From Brachybacterium sp042666875 (GTDB lineage Bacteria; Actinomycetota; Actinomycetes; Actinomycetales; Dermabacteraceae), in the NCBI RefSeq assembly GCF_042666875.1, contig NZ_JBHTCX010000011.1:372001-436000 (forward strand): a stretch of DNA of 64,000 bases. Direction: 5' to 3'. This document shows, one piece after another, positions 24,590 through 32,292 of the stretch. The position numbers and the translations under genes are program-made. A model generated the notes under the pieces. It was not told where the DNA came from, ran no database searches, and worked only from the letters and a program-made list of their open reading frames with translations. Each line of letters opens with the position of its first letter. Within the stretch, counting starts at the first letter, position 1.

Positions 24590-25551
24590 TGGTCGTCACT
24601 TCCTCTCAGGAGCACGAACTGGGCCGCGGTGATCAGCGCCGTGAACACCACGAGGATCAGCGAGATCGCCGTGGCCGAGCCGAGCTGCATCTCCACGAAG
24701 GCGCGGTTGTAGATGTAGGCGACGATGGTCATGGTGTCCGTGCCCGGGCCGCCCTTGGTGAGGATGTAGAACTGGTTGAAGGCGAGGAACGAGCCGATCA
24801 CGGAGATGATCAGCGACATGCCGATGGCCGGGCGGATGATCGGCACCGTCACCGACAGCTCCCGGCGCAGCCAACTGGCCCCGTCGATGTCGGCCGCCTC
24901 GTACACCTCCGAGGGGATGCCCTGCATGGCCGAGAGCAGCAGGATCATCGTCAGCCCGGGCACCGCCCAGATCACCAGCAGCGACAGCAGGATCGTGGCC
25001 TGGGTGCCATCCAGCAGCCAGGCGGTGGAGCCGTCGGTGATGCCGAGGCCGGCGAGGATCCGGTTGATCACGCCCGAGTTCGGCTGCGCCTCCAGCACCA
25101 GCATGTAGCTCAGGGTGGTCAGGCCCACCACGAAGGGGATGAAGAAGATCGTGCGCAGCAGCGTCGAGCCGGGCCGGTTGGCGCGCACGATCACGGCCAG
25201 GCCGTAGCCCAGCAGCAGGATCGGCAGGGTCACGATCGCGGTGTACAGCAGCGTGTAGCGCAGCGCCTTCCACATCCCCGGGTCCGCCAGCGCCTGGGTG
25301 TAGTTGGCCAGCCCCACGAAGCGGTACTCGCCGATCAGCGGCCAGTTGGTGAAGGAGATGTAGGCGGCGAAGACGATCGGGATCAGGGCGAAGAACGAGA
25401 CCAGGGCGATGGCCGGAGCCACCAGGAGCATCCCGGTTCTCGGGCGGTGGGTCAGCGAACTGGGGCGGCGCCGGGGCCGGGGCGGCATCGCCTCGGCCAC
25501 GGGTCTCGCCCCGGTCGGTCCCAGCCGCGCCTCGGCGTCGAGTGCGGACAT
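24586..25551 (-). CDS. Carbohydrate ABC transporter permease, MalF type
   Basis: 321 residues from ATG 25551, preferred because AGGAG lies 6 nt upstream; a GTG one codon earlier is possible. After a short Arg/Pro-rich tail there are six membrane segments (MLLVAPAIALVSFFALIPIVFAAY first) and the coupling loop EAADIDGASWLRRELSVTVPI. It starts 9 bp past the binding-protein stop. No ATPase gene is linked, so a shared one is expected. Confidence 0.93.
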   Translation of the reverse strand: MSALDAEARLGPTGARPVAEAMPPRPRRRPSSLTHRPRTGMLLVAPAIALVSFFALIPIVFAAYISFTNWPLIGEYRFVGLANYTQALADPGMWKALRYTLLYTAIVTLPILLLGYGLAVIVRANRPGSTLLRTIFFIPFVVGLTTLSYMLVLEAQPNSGVINRILAGLGITDGSTAWLLDGTQATILLSLLVIWAVPGLTMILLLSAMQGIPSEVYEAADIDGASWLRRELSVTVPIIRPAIGMSLIISVIGSFLAFNQFYILTKGGPGTDTMTIVAYIYNRAFVEMQLGSATAISLILVVFTALITAAQFVLLRGSDDQ

Positions 25552-25560
25552 CACGGGCTC

Positions 25561-26883
25561 CTAGAGTTGGGTCTGGGTGAGGATGCGGTCGTACTCGGAC
25601 TGGGCCTCGGCCATGGCGCCGGGGACGTCACCGTCGAACACCGCCCGACGGATCATCGCCAGCCATGGCCCGGCCTGCTGGTTGTAGAGCAGGTTGTAGG
25701 CCAGTGTGGAGGGCACGTACCCCTCGTCGAGGTTGGTCACCGGCACCACGGCCTGCTCGTAGGTCGAGGAGAACTCCTCGTCGGCGCTGTCGGAGCGGAT
25801 GGGCATGTAGCCCGAGGCGGGCATCGAGCGCTGCATCTCGAGCTCGAGGCAGTAGCGCAGGAACTGCCAGGCGCCGGACGGGTTGCGGGCGCCGTTGAGG
25901 ATGCACATGTTGTCCCCGCCGGAGAAGGTGGCCACGCCGCCCTCGGGCCCCGGCAGCAGCACGTTCTGCGAGATGGGCCGGAAGTCCTCCTCGGCCTCGG
26001 TGACGCAGACGCTGTAGTTGCCGGGGAAGAAGACGACCTCGCCGGAGCGGTAGTCGTTGCCCCATTGGGCGCCGTCCTCGACGAAGCTGCGCTGCGGCAC
26101 GAGCTCGTCGACCCACAGCTGGCGGTGGAACTCCAGGACGGCTTCGACCGTCTCGTTGCCTTGCACGTTCCCGGACTGCTCACCGAGCTCACCGGTGAGC
26201 AGGTCCGTGTCGGCGGCCCAGATCATGGGCTGGATCGTGAAGCCCATGGCACCGGCGGCGTTGCCGGGGAAGGACCATGGGTGCACGTCGGGCAGGGCCT
26301 GCTTGATCGTCTGGCAGGCCTCCATCAGCGAGTCCAGGCTGCCGGCGACCTCGCCGAGCTCGAAACCCGCCTGCCCCAGCAGCTCGGTGTTCGCGAACAG
26401 GGTGGAATAGTCCCCGGCGAACGGGGCTCCGTAGATGCGGTCCTGGTAGGTGACCAGGCCGACGTGCCCCGCCGAGAGCTGGTCGAAGAACGGCAGGGAC
26501 TCGACCAGCTCGGTGACGTCGGCGAAGGCGTCGCGCACGTAGAACAGCGGGCAGTTGATCAGGTCGAAGTCGACCAGGTCCGGCACCGAGCCGCCGCGGA
26601 TGGAGGTGGCGAGCTTGGTGACGTACTGCGCGTCGGGGATCGGCAGGACCTGGACCTCGAGATCCTCGTGCTCCTCGTTGAAGGCGGCGGCGACGGCCTG
26701 GATCGCGGTCTGGGTCGCCGCACGGCACCACACCGTCACCGTGCCGGTGGCATCCTCCCCGAAGCCGGGCGCCGAGGTGTCCGTCGGCGGGAGGCTGCCG
26801 GCGCACCCGGCGAGCGCGGCAAGGCCCGTCGCGCCGGCGCCGAGGCCGAGCCCCGAGCGGAGGAGACTGCGCCGGGTGAGCAT
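25561..26883 (-). CDS. Sugar-binding lipoprotein, family 1
   Basis: 440 residues. Start is a double ATGATG whose first ATG overlaps the stop of the GH127 gene; GAGGAG lies 5 nt before the second ATG at 26883. Twin-arginine signal (LTRRSLLRSG) and lipobox LAGC are near the start. The mature protein is MalE-like (CRAATQTAIQAVAAAFNEEHEDLEVQVLPI). It binds the extracellular oligosaccharide and delivers it to the two permeases downstream. Confidence 0.92.
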   Translation of the reverse strand: MLTRRSLLRSGLGLGAGATGLAALAGCAGSLPPTDTSAPGFGEDATGTVTVWCRAATQTAIQAVAAAFNEEHEDLEVQVLPIPDAQYVTKLATSIRGGSVPDLVDFDLINCPLFYVRDAFADVTELVESLPFFDQLSAGHVGLVTYQDRIYGAPFAGDYSTLFANTELLGQAGFELGEVAGSLDSLMEACQTIKQALPDVHPWSFPGNAAGAMGFTIQPMIWAADTDLLTGELGEQSGNVQGNETVEAVLEFHRQLWVDELVPQRSFVEDGAQWGNDYRSGEVVFFPGNYSVCVTEAEEDFRPISQNVLLPGPEGGVATFSGGDNMCILNGARNPSGAWQFLRYCLELEMQRSMPASGYMPIRSDSADEEFSSTYEQAVVPVTNLDEGYVPSTLAYNLLYNQQAGPWLAMIRRAVFDGDVPGAMAEAQSEYDRILTQTQL

Positions 26884-28961
26884 CATTCCTCCTCGAGGGG
26901 CAGCCACACCCGCATCGGCTCCACGCCCCGGTTGGCCCACGCGAAGTAGGGGATCGCGGTCCACGTGGCCGCGGTGCGGGTCTCGGCGGCGTCGGCGCTG
27001 CCGTGGACGGGGTAGGGCCAGGCCGCAGCGGCCTCGGAGACCTGGACGACGCTGCCGTCGACGGCCAGCGGCACCGCACCGTCCAGCTCCGCGATCGCAG
27101 CGCCGGGCTGCGGGATCTTGGCGGGGTCGACGGCCGCGTCGTCGACGGTGACCGCGTCCGGCTGGTCGGCGTTCTCCAGGGCGTAGACCAGCGGCCCGCG
27201 CTCGAGGGCGACTGCGCCGCGGGAGGCGTCCAGGCGGTGATGGGCGCCGACGAAGCGCGGGGTCAGATCCAGCTGCAGCTCCAGCTCGTCGCCGGGAGAG
27301 AAGACCTCAACGAGCTCGACCTGCTCGGCGTCGCCGGGGACCTGGACGTCCTGGCCGCGCAGCGTCAGCCGCGCGGCGCCGCGGGAGAACGGCGGGATCC
27401 GCAGGGTGAGCCGACGGGCCGAGCCCGGAGCCGCGTCGATGTGCAGACGGACCAGGCCGTCGTAGGGGTACTCGGTGGTGACCGAGACGCGCAGCTCGTC
27501 CGAGCCGCCGGCCGCCCCCGCCCCGGTGCTCCAGGTGCCGGTGGCGTACTGGTGGATCTGCAGGCCGTCGGACGCGGCCGTCGCCACCAGGTGATCCAGG
27601 CTCGCGAACGTGCGCATGATGTTGGGCGGGCAGCAGGCGCAGTCGAACCAGCCGCGGCGGCCGTGGGCGATCGAGCGGCCCTCGTCGGCCAGCGCGCCCT
27701 CGCGCAGCTGAAGGGAGTTGACGTAGAAGTACTCGGTCCCGGTCAGGGACACCCCGGCCAGGAACGCGTTGTACAGCAGCCGCTCGACGGCGTCGGCGTA
27801 GGCCGGCTTGCCGGTGGCCAGCAGCAGGCGCCACGCCCACTGGATGGCGCCGATGGCGGCGCAGGTCTCGGCGTAGCCGCGGTCGGTGGTCATCTCGAAC
27901 GGGTCGCCGAAGGCCTCGAAGTCCCAGCGCGCACCCATGCCGCCGGTGACGTAGGTCTTGGTGGCCAGGAGGTCGGCGAAGACGGCCTCGGTGCGGGCCA
28001 GAAGCTCGGCGTCACCGTCCTCGATGGCCTGGTCGGTGGCGCCGGCGAACAGGTACAGGGCGCGCACGGCGTGACCCTCGACCGACGTCGTCTCCCGCAC
28101 CGGGACCCGGGCGGAGAAGTACCCGGGTCCGGGGCGGGCGCCGGGGAAGGTCTCCTCGCGCCCGCGCACGTCGAGGAAGAAGCGGGCAAGCTCTTTGATC
28201 TCCTCGCGGCCGGTGTACCGGTACAGCTCCACCAGGGCCATCTCGATCACGGGGTGGCCGCCGGTCGCCGCTCGCCCCTCGGGGCCGAAGATGGTGCGCA
28301 GGTGGTCGACGATGCGCAGCGCGACCTCCAGCAGCTCCGTCTCGCCGGCGTTGCGGGCCAGGGCGACGGCGGCCTGGATGAGGTGGCCGTAGCAGTACAG
28401 CTCGTGGTTCCAGGCGAGGTTGGTGTAGCGCTCGGCGGGGGAGTGGCGCAGGGTGTGGACGGCGTTGAGGTAGCCGTCCTCCTGCTGGGCAGAGGCGATC
28501 AGCGCGGTCACCTCGCGGGCCATCGCGCGCAGGGCCTCGTCGTCCTCGCGGCCCAGCTCGAAGGCGACGGCCTCGAGCCACTTGTAGACGTCGGAGTCCT
28601 GGAAGATCATCCCCGAGGCCTCGCCCTGCTCGGTCCCGGCGACGATCCGGAAGTTGCGGAACGTTCCCGAGGCCTCGAGCTGTTCGTAGCCCGACCGCAG
28701 CGCTGCCGTGCGGTTGCGCTGCTGGCGGGTGTGCCAGAAGCCGCCGGTGATGCGGGCGGCGCCCGGGCTGAGGGGACGCAGCACGGCACGGGCCGAGTCG
28801 GTCGGGACGGCGGGGGCGGCGAGGTGTCTCCCGGCGGAACCGGAGGTCAGCGACTCGGAGGGGGGAGCGTCGTGCGCCTGGCGGTCACCGGTCGGGGATG
28901 CGCCGTCGGCGGGGCCGGAGCCGCTCGCGGGGGCGGGCGCGGAGGTCGATGCATGGGTCAT
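26883..28961 (-). CDS. Glycoside hydrolase family 127, beta-L-arabinofuranosidase
   Basis: 692 residues. After ~60 disordered residues the GH127 domain begins (ARITGGFWHTRQQRNR). Family features are visible: NHELYCYGHLIQAAVA, TYVTGGMGARWDFEAFGDPFE, YAETCAAIGAIQWAWRLL and GWFDCACCPPNIMRTFASL, which holds the zinc-ligand and nucleophile cysteines of the family. It releases L-arabinose from beta-arabinofuranosyl oligosaccharides such as hydroxyproline-linked plant glycans. No signal peptide, so it acts inside on material brought in by the adjacent transporter. It is the first gene of the leftward operon. Confidence 0.93.
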   Translation of the reverse strand: MTHASTSAPAPASGSGPADGASPTGDRQAHDAPPSESLTSGSAGRHLAAPAVPTDSARAVLRPLSPGAARITGGFWHTRQQRNRTAALRSGYEQLEASGTFRNFRIVAGTEQGEASGMIFQDSDVYKWLEAVAFELGREDDEALRAMAREVTALIASAQQEDGYLNAVHTLRHSPAERYTNLAWNHELYCYGHLIQAAVALARNAGETELLEVALRIVDHLRTIFGPEGRAATGGHPVIEMALVELYRYTGREEIKELARFFLDVRGREETFPGARPGPGYFSARVPVRETTSVEGHAVRALYLFAGATDQAIEDGDAELLARTEAVFADLLATKTYVTGGMGARWDFEAFGDPFEMTTDRGYAETCAAIGAIQWAWRLLLATGKPAYADAVERLLYNAFLAGVSLTGTEYFYVNSLQLREGALADEGRSIAHGRRGWFDCACCPPNIMRTFASLDHLVATAASDGLQIHQYATGTWSTGAGAAGGSDELRVSVTTEYPYDGLVRLHIDAAPGSARRLTLRIPPFSRGAARLTLRGQDVQVPGDAEQVELVEVFSPGDELELQLDLTPRFVGAHHRLDASRGAVALERGPLVYALENADQPDAVTVDDAAVDPAKIPQPGAAIAELDGAVPLAVDGSVVQVSEAAAAWPYPVHGSADAAETRTAATWTAIPYFAWANRGVEPMRVWLPLEEE

Positions 28962-29002
28962 CTGGGACGAGCCTCACTGTGTGCGTCGTTGCGGAAAGTG
29001 CG

Positions 29003-29015
29003 GAAATCGCGTTTC
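29003..29015. promoter_or_regulatory. Possible LacI-type operator
   Basis: GAAATCGCGTTTC is a 13-bp quasi-palindrome with CG near its centre, in the 147-bp divergent gap between the GH127 operon and its LacI-type regulator. It is near the expected promoter of the GH127 gene. Only position and symmetry support it. Confidence 0.4.
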
Positions 29016-29108
29016 TGTGGAGATAATGGCACGCGTTCCCGCGGTGCCACAACCCCGCCGTCCACCCCGCCGACCCCGGCGGAGCCCGGGAGCACGCCAG
29101 GAGGTCAC

Positions 29109-30104
29109 GTGAAGAACATGTCGAAGCCGATGCCGCGCATCGCCGATGTCGCCGCGCTCGCCGGGGTCTCGGTCAGCACCGCCTCGAAGGCGCTGAACGA
29201 GACGGGACAGCTGCGGGCGGACACCCGGGCGCGGGTCAAGGAGGCGGCCTCCGAGCTCGGCTTCGTGATCGGGGCCAACGGCCGCGGCCCGGCCGATACC
29301 CGCACGTACACCGTGGGCCTGCTGACCACGGACAGCTTCGGGCGCTTCACGATCCCGCTGCTGATGGGCGTGGAGGATGCGCTGGCCGCCGGGAAGATGG
29401 CGATCATCCTGTGCGACACCCGGGACGATGTGCTGCGCGAGCGCCACTACCTGCAGTCCCTCCAGGAGCGGCGGGTGGACGGCCTGATCATCACCGGCCG
29501 CACCACCGATCCGCGGCCCTCGATCGGCCTGGATCTGCCGACGGTCTACGCCTTCTCGCCGTCCGATGACCCCGAGGACTTCGCGGTGGTGGCCGACGAG
29601 GGGGCCGGCGCGGCGATGGCCGCCGAGCACCTGGCCTCGATGGGCTCGCGCCGCATCGTCCACGTCACCGGGCCGCAGCGCCACCACTCCGCCTCCTCCC
29701 GCGCGGTCGCGGTGGCCGAGTCGCTGGGGGAGTCCCTGATCGCGCCGCCGCTGTTCGGGCACTGGTCCGAGGAGTGGGGCCGCAACGCGGTGGACATGCT
29801 GCTGGCCTCCCATCCCGACGTGGACGGCTTCTCCTGCGGCTCCGACCAGATCGCCCGCGGGGTCACCGACCGGCTGCGCGAGAGGGGCATCGATGTCCCC
29901 GCGCAGGTGCGGGTGACCGGCTTCGACAACTGGGACGTGATGGCGCTGGCCTCCCGGCCCCCGCTGACCACCGTCGACATGGGGCTGACGGAGCTGGGTC
30001 GGCTGGCCGGCCGCACCCTGCTGGACCTGGTCGAGGGCGAGGACGAGCCGCCCCGGCGCCAGGTCCTCACGCCCCGCCTGGAGGTGCGCGGCTCGAGTCT
30101 GTGA
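29109..30104 (+). CDS. LacI-family transcriptional regulator of the arabinoside operon
   Basis: 331 residues from GTG 29109, preceded by AGGAGG 4 nt away; the ATG three codons later is the alternative. Helix-turn-helix PRIADVAALAGVSVSTASKALNE at the N-terminus, then a periplasmic-binding-like effector domain (TYTVGLLTTDSFGRFTIPLLMGVEDALA, RVTGFDNWDVMALASRPPLTTVDM). It is divergent from the GH127-MalEFG operon and probably represses it, responding to an arabinose-type sugar. Confidence 0.93.
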   Translation: MKNMSKPMPRIADVAALAGVSVSTASKALNETGQLRADTRARVKEAASELGFVIGANGRGPADTRTYTVGLLTTDSFGRFTIPLLMGVEDALAAGKMAIILCDTRDDVLRERHYLQSLQERRVDGLIITGRTTDPRPSIGLDLPTVYAFSPSDDPEDFAVVADEGAGAAMAAEHLASMGSRRIVHVTGPQRHHSASSRAVAVAESLGESLIAPPLFGHWSEEWGRNAVDMLLASHPDVDGFSCGSDQIARGVTDRLRERGIDVPAQVRVTGFDNWDVMALASRPPLTTVDMGLTELGRLAGRTLLDLVEGEDEPPRRQVLTPRLEVRGSSL

Positions 30105-30127
30105 GGGCGGCGTGTGCCGCCACGCCG

Positions 30128-30919
30128 CTATCCGCGGCTTCGGCTGACCAGGTCCTCGAGCGGCACAGCGGGGTCCTCGGTGATGGAGCGGATGGCGGTG
30201 AGAGTGGCATAGCCGTCCGCCAGCAGGGCCGCGTCACTGCCCGGACGCGGCCGAGCGGAGGGCGAGGACACGGCCAGACGGACATGGTCGTCGGACCCCT
30301 CGTCCCTCTCGGTCGCCGTGGTCTGGGCGACGCCGAACTCGGCCAGGGTCGCCGCCCGGAGCTCGGGAACGGTATCCCCGGCGACGATCGGCACGTTGAG
30401 GTTCAGGACGGTGCCGCGGGGCTGCTCGGCGAGGCGGGGGATGACCTGCCGGGCCAGGGCGGACGCCGCCGTCCAGTCCAGCTCCTCGGACTCCGTGGGC
30501 GCTTCCTGCGAGACGGCCAGCGCTCTCAGCCCGTTGACGCCTCCGGTCAGGGCGGCCCCCACCGTTCCCGAGTGGAGGACGACCTGGCCGACGTTGATGC
30601 CGCGGTTGATGCCGGAGAGGACCAGATCCGGCGTCGGCCCGAAGGTGCCATGGCCGGCGAGGAGCGTGATGAGCCCGGGGCCGGCCTCCACGGCGAAGGC
30701 GGTCACACCGTCGAGACCGGCGAGTTCGCGTCGCTCGTACAGGATGCGGCCGTCCTCCTGCGCCACCGTGATGGAGGCGCTGCTGCCGCTGGCCTCGGAG
30801 GCGGGGGCGGCGATGAGGAGTTCGAGCCCCGCGTCGAGGGCGGCCTGCGCGAGGCGGTGGAGCCCCGGGGAGTCGATGCCGTCGTCGTTGGTGACGAGCG
30901 CCGTGAGCGCCCGCTCCAT
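30128..30919 (-). CDS. surE: 5'/3'-nucleotidase SurE
   Basis: 263 residues. It removes phosphate from nucleoside monophosphates, metal-dependent. Family blocks are LVTNDDGIDSPGLHRLA with the metal-binding DD, APASEASGSSASITV, and VLSGINRGINVGQVVLHSGTVGAALTG with the conserved SGIN and SGTV motifs. The ATG overlaps the last base of the PfkB-kinase stop (TAATG) with GGGAG upstream, so the two are co-translated. Together with the nearby adenosine-deaminase fusion this suggests nucleotide turnover. Confidence 0.95.
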   Translation of the reverse strand: MERALTALVTNDDGIDSPGLHRLAQAALDAGLELLIAAPASEASGSSASITVAQEDGRILYERRELAGLDGVTAFAVEAGPGLITLLAGHGTFGPTPDLVLSGINRGINVGQVVLHSGTVGAALTGGVNGLRALAVSQEAPTESEELDWTAASALARQVIPRLAEQPRGTVLNLNVPIVAGDTVPELRAATLAEFGVAQTTATERDEGSDDHVRLAVSSPSARPRPGSDAALLADGYATLTAIRSITEDPAVPLEDLVSRSRG

Positions 30920-31851
30920 TACTCGTCTCCCACGGAGTCGAGGGGGCGGATGCTCACCAGCTCCCGCAGCCGGTGGACGGTCTCGCGGGTGCCCGAGCCC
31001 AGTCCGTGACGGGTGACGTTCAGGGCCCCGGCGGCCGCGCCCAGCGTCACGGCCTCCTGGAAGTCGGCTCCGTCGGCCATCGCGGCCGCGACCCCGGCGG
31101 TGAGCGAGTCGCCGCCGCCGTGGGTGTCCACGACCTCGAGCGTGGGCATCTGCACCTCGCTCAGCTCCCCGTCCGACAGCAGCAAGGTGGGCTCGTCCGC
31201 GCGGGTGACGATCGCATGGGAGGCCCCTTCCGACGTCAGCTGCTGCATCGCGCGGACCAGCTCGGGCACGTCGGTGCTCGCGGCGCGCCCGTCGGCCTCC
31301 AGCTCATCGTGGGCGGTCTTGACGACGCTGAGCCCGCCGGCGAGTGCCATGCTCAGCCGCTGCCCCGAGAGGTCGGCGATCACCTGGCAGCCCACGGTGT
31401 TCAGGTCGGAGGCGAGTCTGCGGTAGATCGTCGCGGGCACGATGTCCTCCCTCACCGCGCCGCTGAGCATCACGGTCCCGGCGTCCATGCCGGCCTTGAG
31501 GGTGAGGCCGTAGAGCTCGTCGAGGTCGTGGCGGGTGATCCGGTCTCCGCCGGCCTCGGCGATGCTCACCCGTTCGCCGTCGCGGCGGTCGTGGATGTAG
31601 GCGCCGTTGTGCGCGCTGCCGTCGACGGCGAGCAGCTCGATCCCTTCATCGTCGATCAGGTGGCGAAGCAGGCGGCCGGTCTCGCCGGCGATCACGGAGC
31701 ACATCGTCACCTCGACGCCGAGGGCGCGCAGCATCCGTGCATGCCAGGTTCCCTGACCACCGGCGTGGATGTGGATCTCCGGCTCCCCGTGCTGCCCCTC
31801 CACCGTCACGGTGAGCACGGGTGCGGGCGCGAAGACGACGACGTGTCCCAT
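30919..31851 (-). CDS. PfkB-family sugar/nucleoside kinase
   Basis: 310 residues from ATG 31851 with GGAAGGAAG upstream; the open frame continues left into repeat DNA. It has the early glycine motif HIHAGGQGTWHARMLRALG of the 1-phosphofructokinase/LacC branch and the PfkB signature VVDTHGGGDSLTAGVAAAM with the catalytic Asp; the usual GAGDS reads GGGDS here. It phosphorylates a sugar, sugar phosphate or nucleoside. It is coupled to surE, so a product of nucleotide breakdown such as ribose is a reasonable guess. Confidence 0.88.
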   Translation of the reverse strand: MGHVVVFAPAPVLTVTVEGQHGEPEIHIHAGGQGTWHARMLRALGVEVTMCSVIAGETGRLLRHLIDDEGIELLAVDGSAHNGAYIHDRRDGERVSIAEAGGDRITRHDLDELYGLTLKAGMDAGTVMLSGAVREDIVPATIYRRLASDLNTVGCQVIADLSGQRLSMALAGGLSVVKTAHDELEADGRAASTDVPELVRAMQQLTSEGASHAIVTRADEPTLLLSDGELSEVQMPTLEVVDTHGGGDSLTAGVAAAMADGADFQEAVTLGAAAGALNVTRHGLGSGTRETVHRLRELVSIRPLDSVGDE

Positions 31852-31967
31852 GTGCGCTTCCTTCCGTCGACCTGTCCGGGTCGCTGGCACCGCAGGGTAC
31901 GTGGCGGGAACGCGCAGGGGAACGGTTGGTCCGAGTGGTCGGTCGGTGCCTGCGTCGGGTGGGGCAC

Positions 31968-32033
31968 GGGTGGCATCGGGCACCTGGCAAGAAAGTGGGA
32001 CCCGGGTGGCATCGGGCATCTGGCACGAAGGTG
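31968..32033. repeat. Two 30-bp direct repeats, 36-bp period
   Basis: GGGTGGCATCGGGCACCTGG at 31968 and GGGTGGCATCGGGCATCTGG at 32004, each continuing with GCAAGAAAGTG or GCACGAAGGTG; three mismatches in 30. The second copy runs into the left arm of the hairpin at 32020. Confidence 0.7.
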
Positions 32034-32099
32034 TAGCACAGCGGCACGCGACCCCTCTGAGAGAAGGGCACGGGTCGGTCAGCTACAGGTTCGTGCCAG
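32020..32099. other. Large nested hairpin, possible structured leader RNA or terminator
   Basis: An 18-nt arm CTGGCACGAAGGTGTAGC (32020-32037) pairs with GCTACAGGTTCGTGCCAG (32082-32099) with only two adjacent mismatches. Inside it CGACCC faces GGGTCG, giving a nested stem. It lies in the 441-bp gap between the deaminase stop and the kinase start, both leftward, so it could end the first transcript, lie in the leader of the second, or be a small mobile palindrome. No gene is seen in the gap. Confidence 0.65.
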
Positions 32100-32149
32100 C
32101 GCCCGCCGCGCCGGCGGAGGAGAGTTGGGCGAGAACCGGTTTCGACCTG

Positions 32150-32221
32150 CTCGGCGGTACTCCAGCGTCCCGACGCGGCATATATGGCCGCGCCTGGTCG
32201 TGTGAGTACCGTTCAGCAGGA
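32150..32221. repeat. 72-bp palindromic intergenic repeat, copy 2
   Basis: Same element as at 23389-23460: outer arms CGGTACTC and GAGTACCG, and a central CGCGGC...GCCGCG dyad around ATATATG, with differences mostly in the flanks of the central stem. It lies 71 bp beyond the deaminase-fusion stop, again at the 3' side of a gene. Confidence 0.85.
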
Positions 32222-32292
32222 GTCGGCCCGCCGCCCCGCGCTGCAGCGAGCGCGCCTGTTCCGTGCGCCGCGCGCCTACCCCTCCCGCGCGC

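Noticed and set aside
24439..26949. An 836-codon plus-strand frame over a transporter operon
   Set aside because: It overlaps two permeases and a binding protein with obvious signatures on the minus strand and has no domain of its own.
27003..29108. A ~700-codon extension upstream of the LacI regulator
   Set aside because: It lies antisense to the GH127 gene; the LacI helix-turn-helix begins just after a good ribosome site at 29099, so the start is at 29109.
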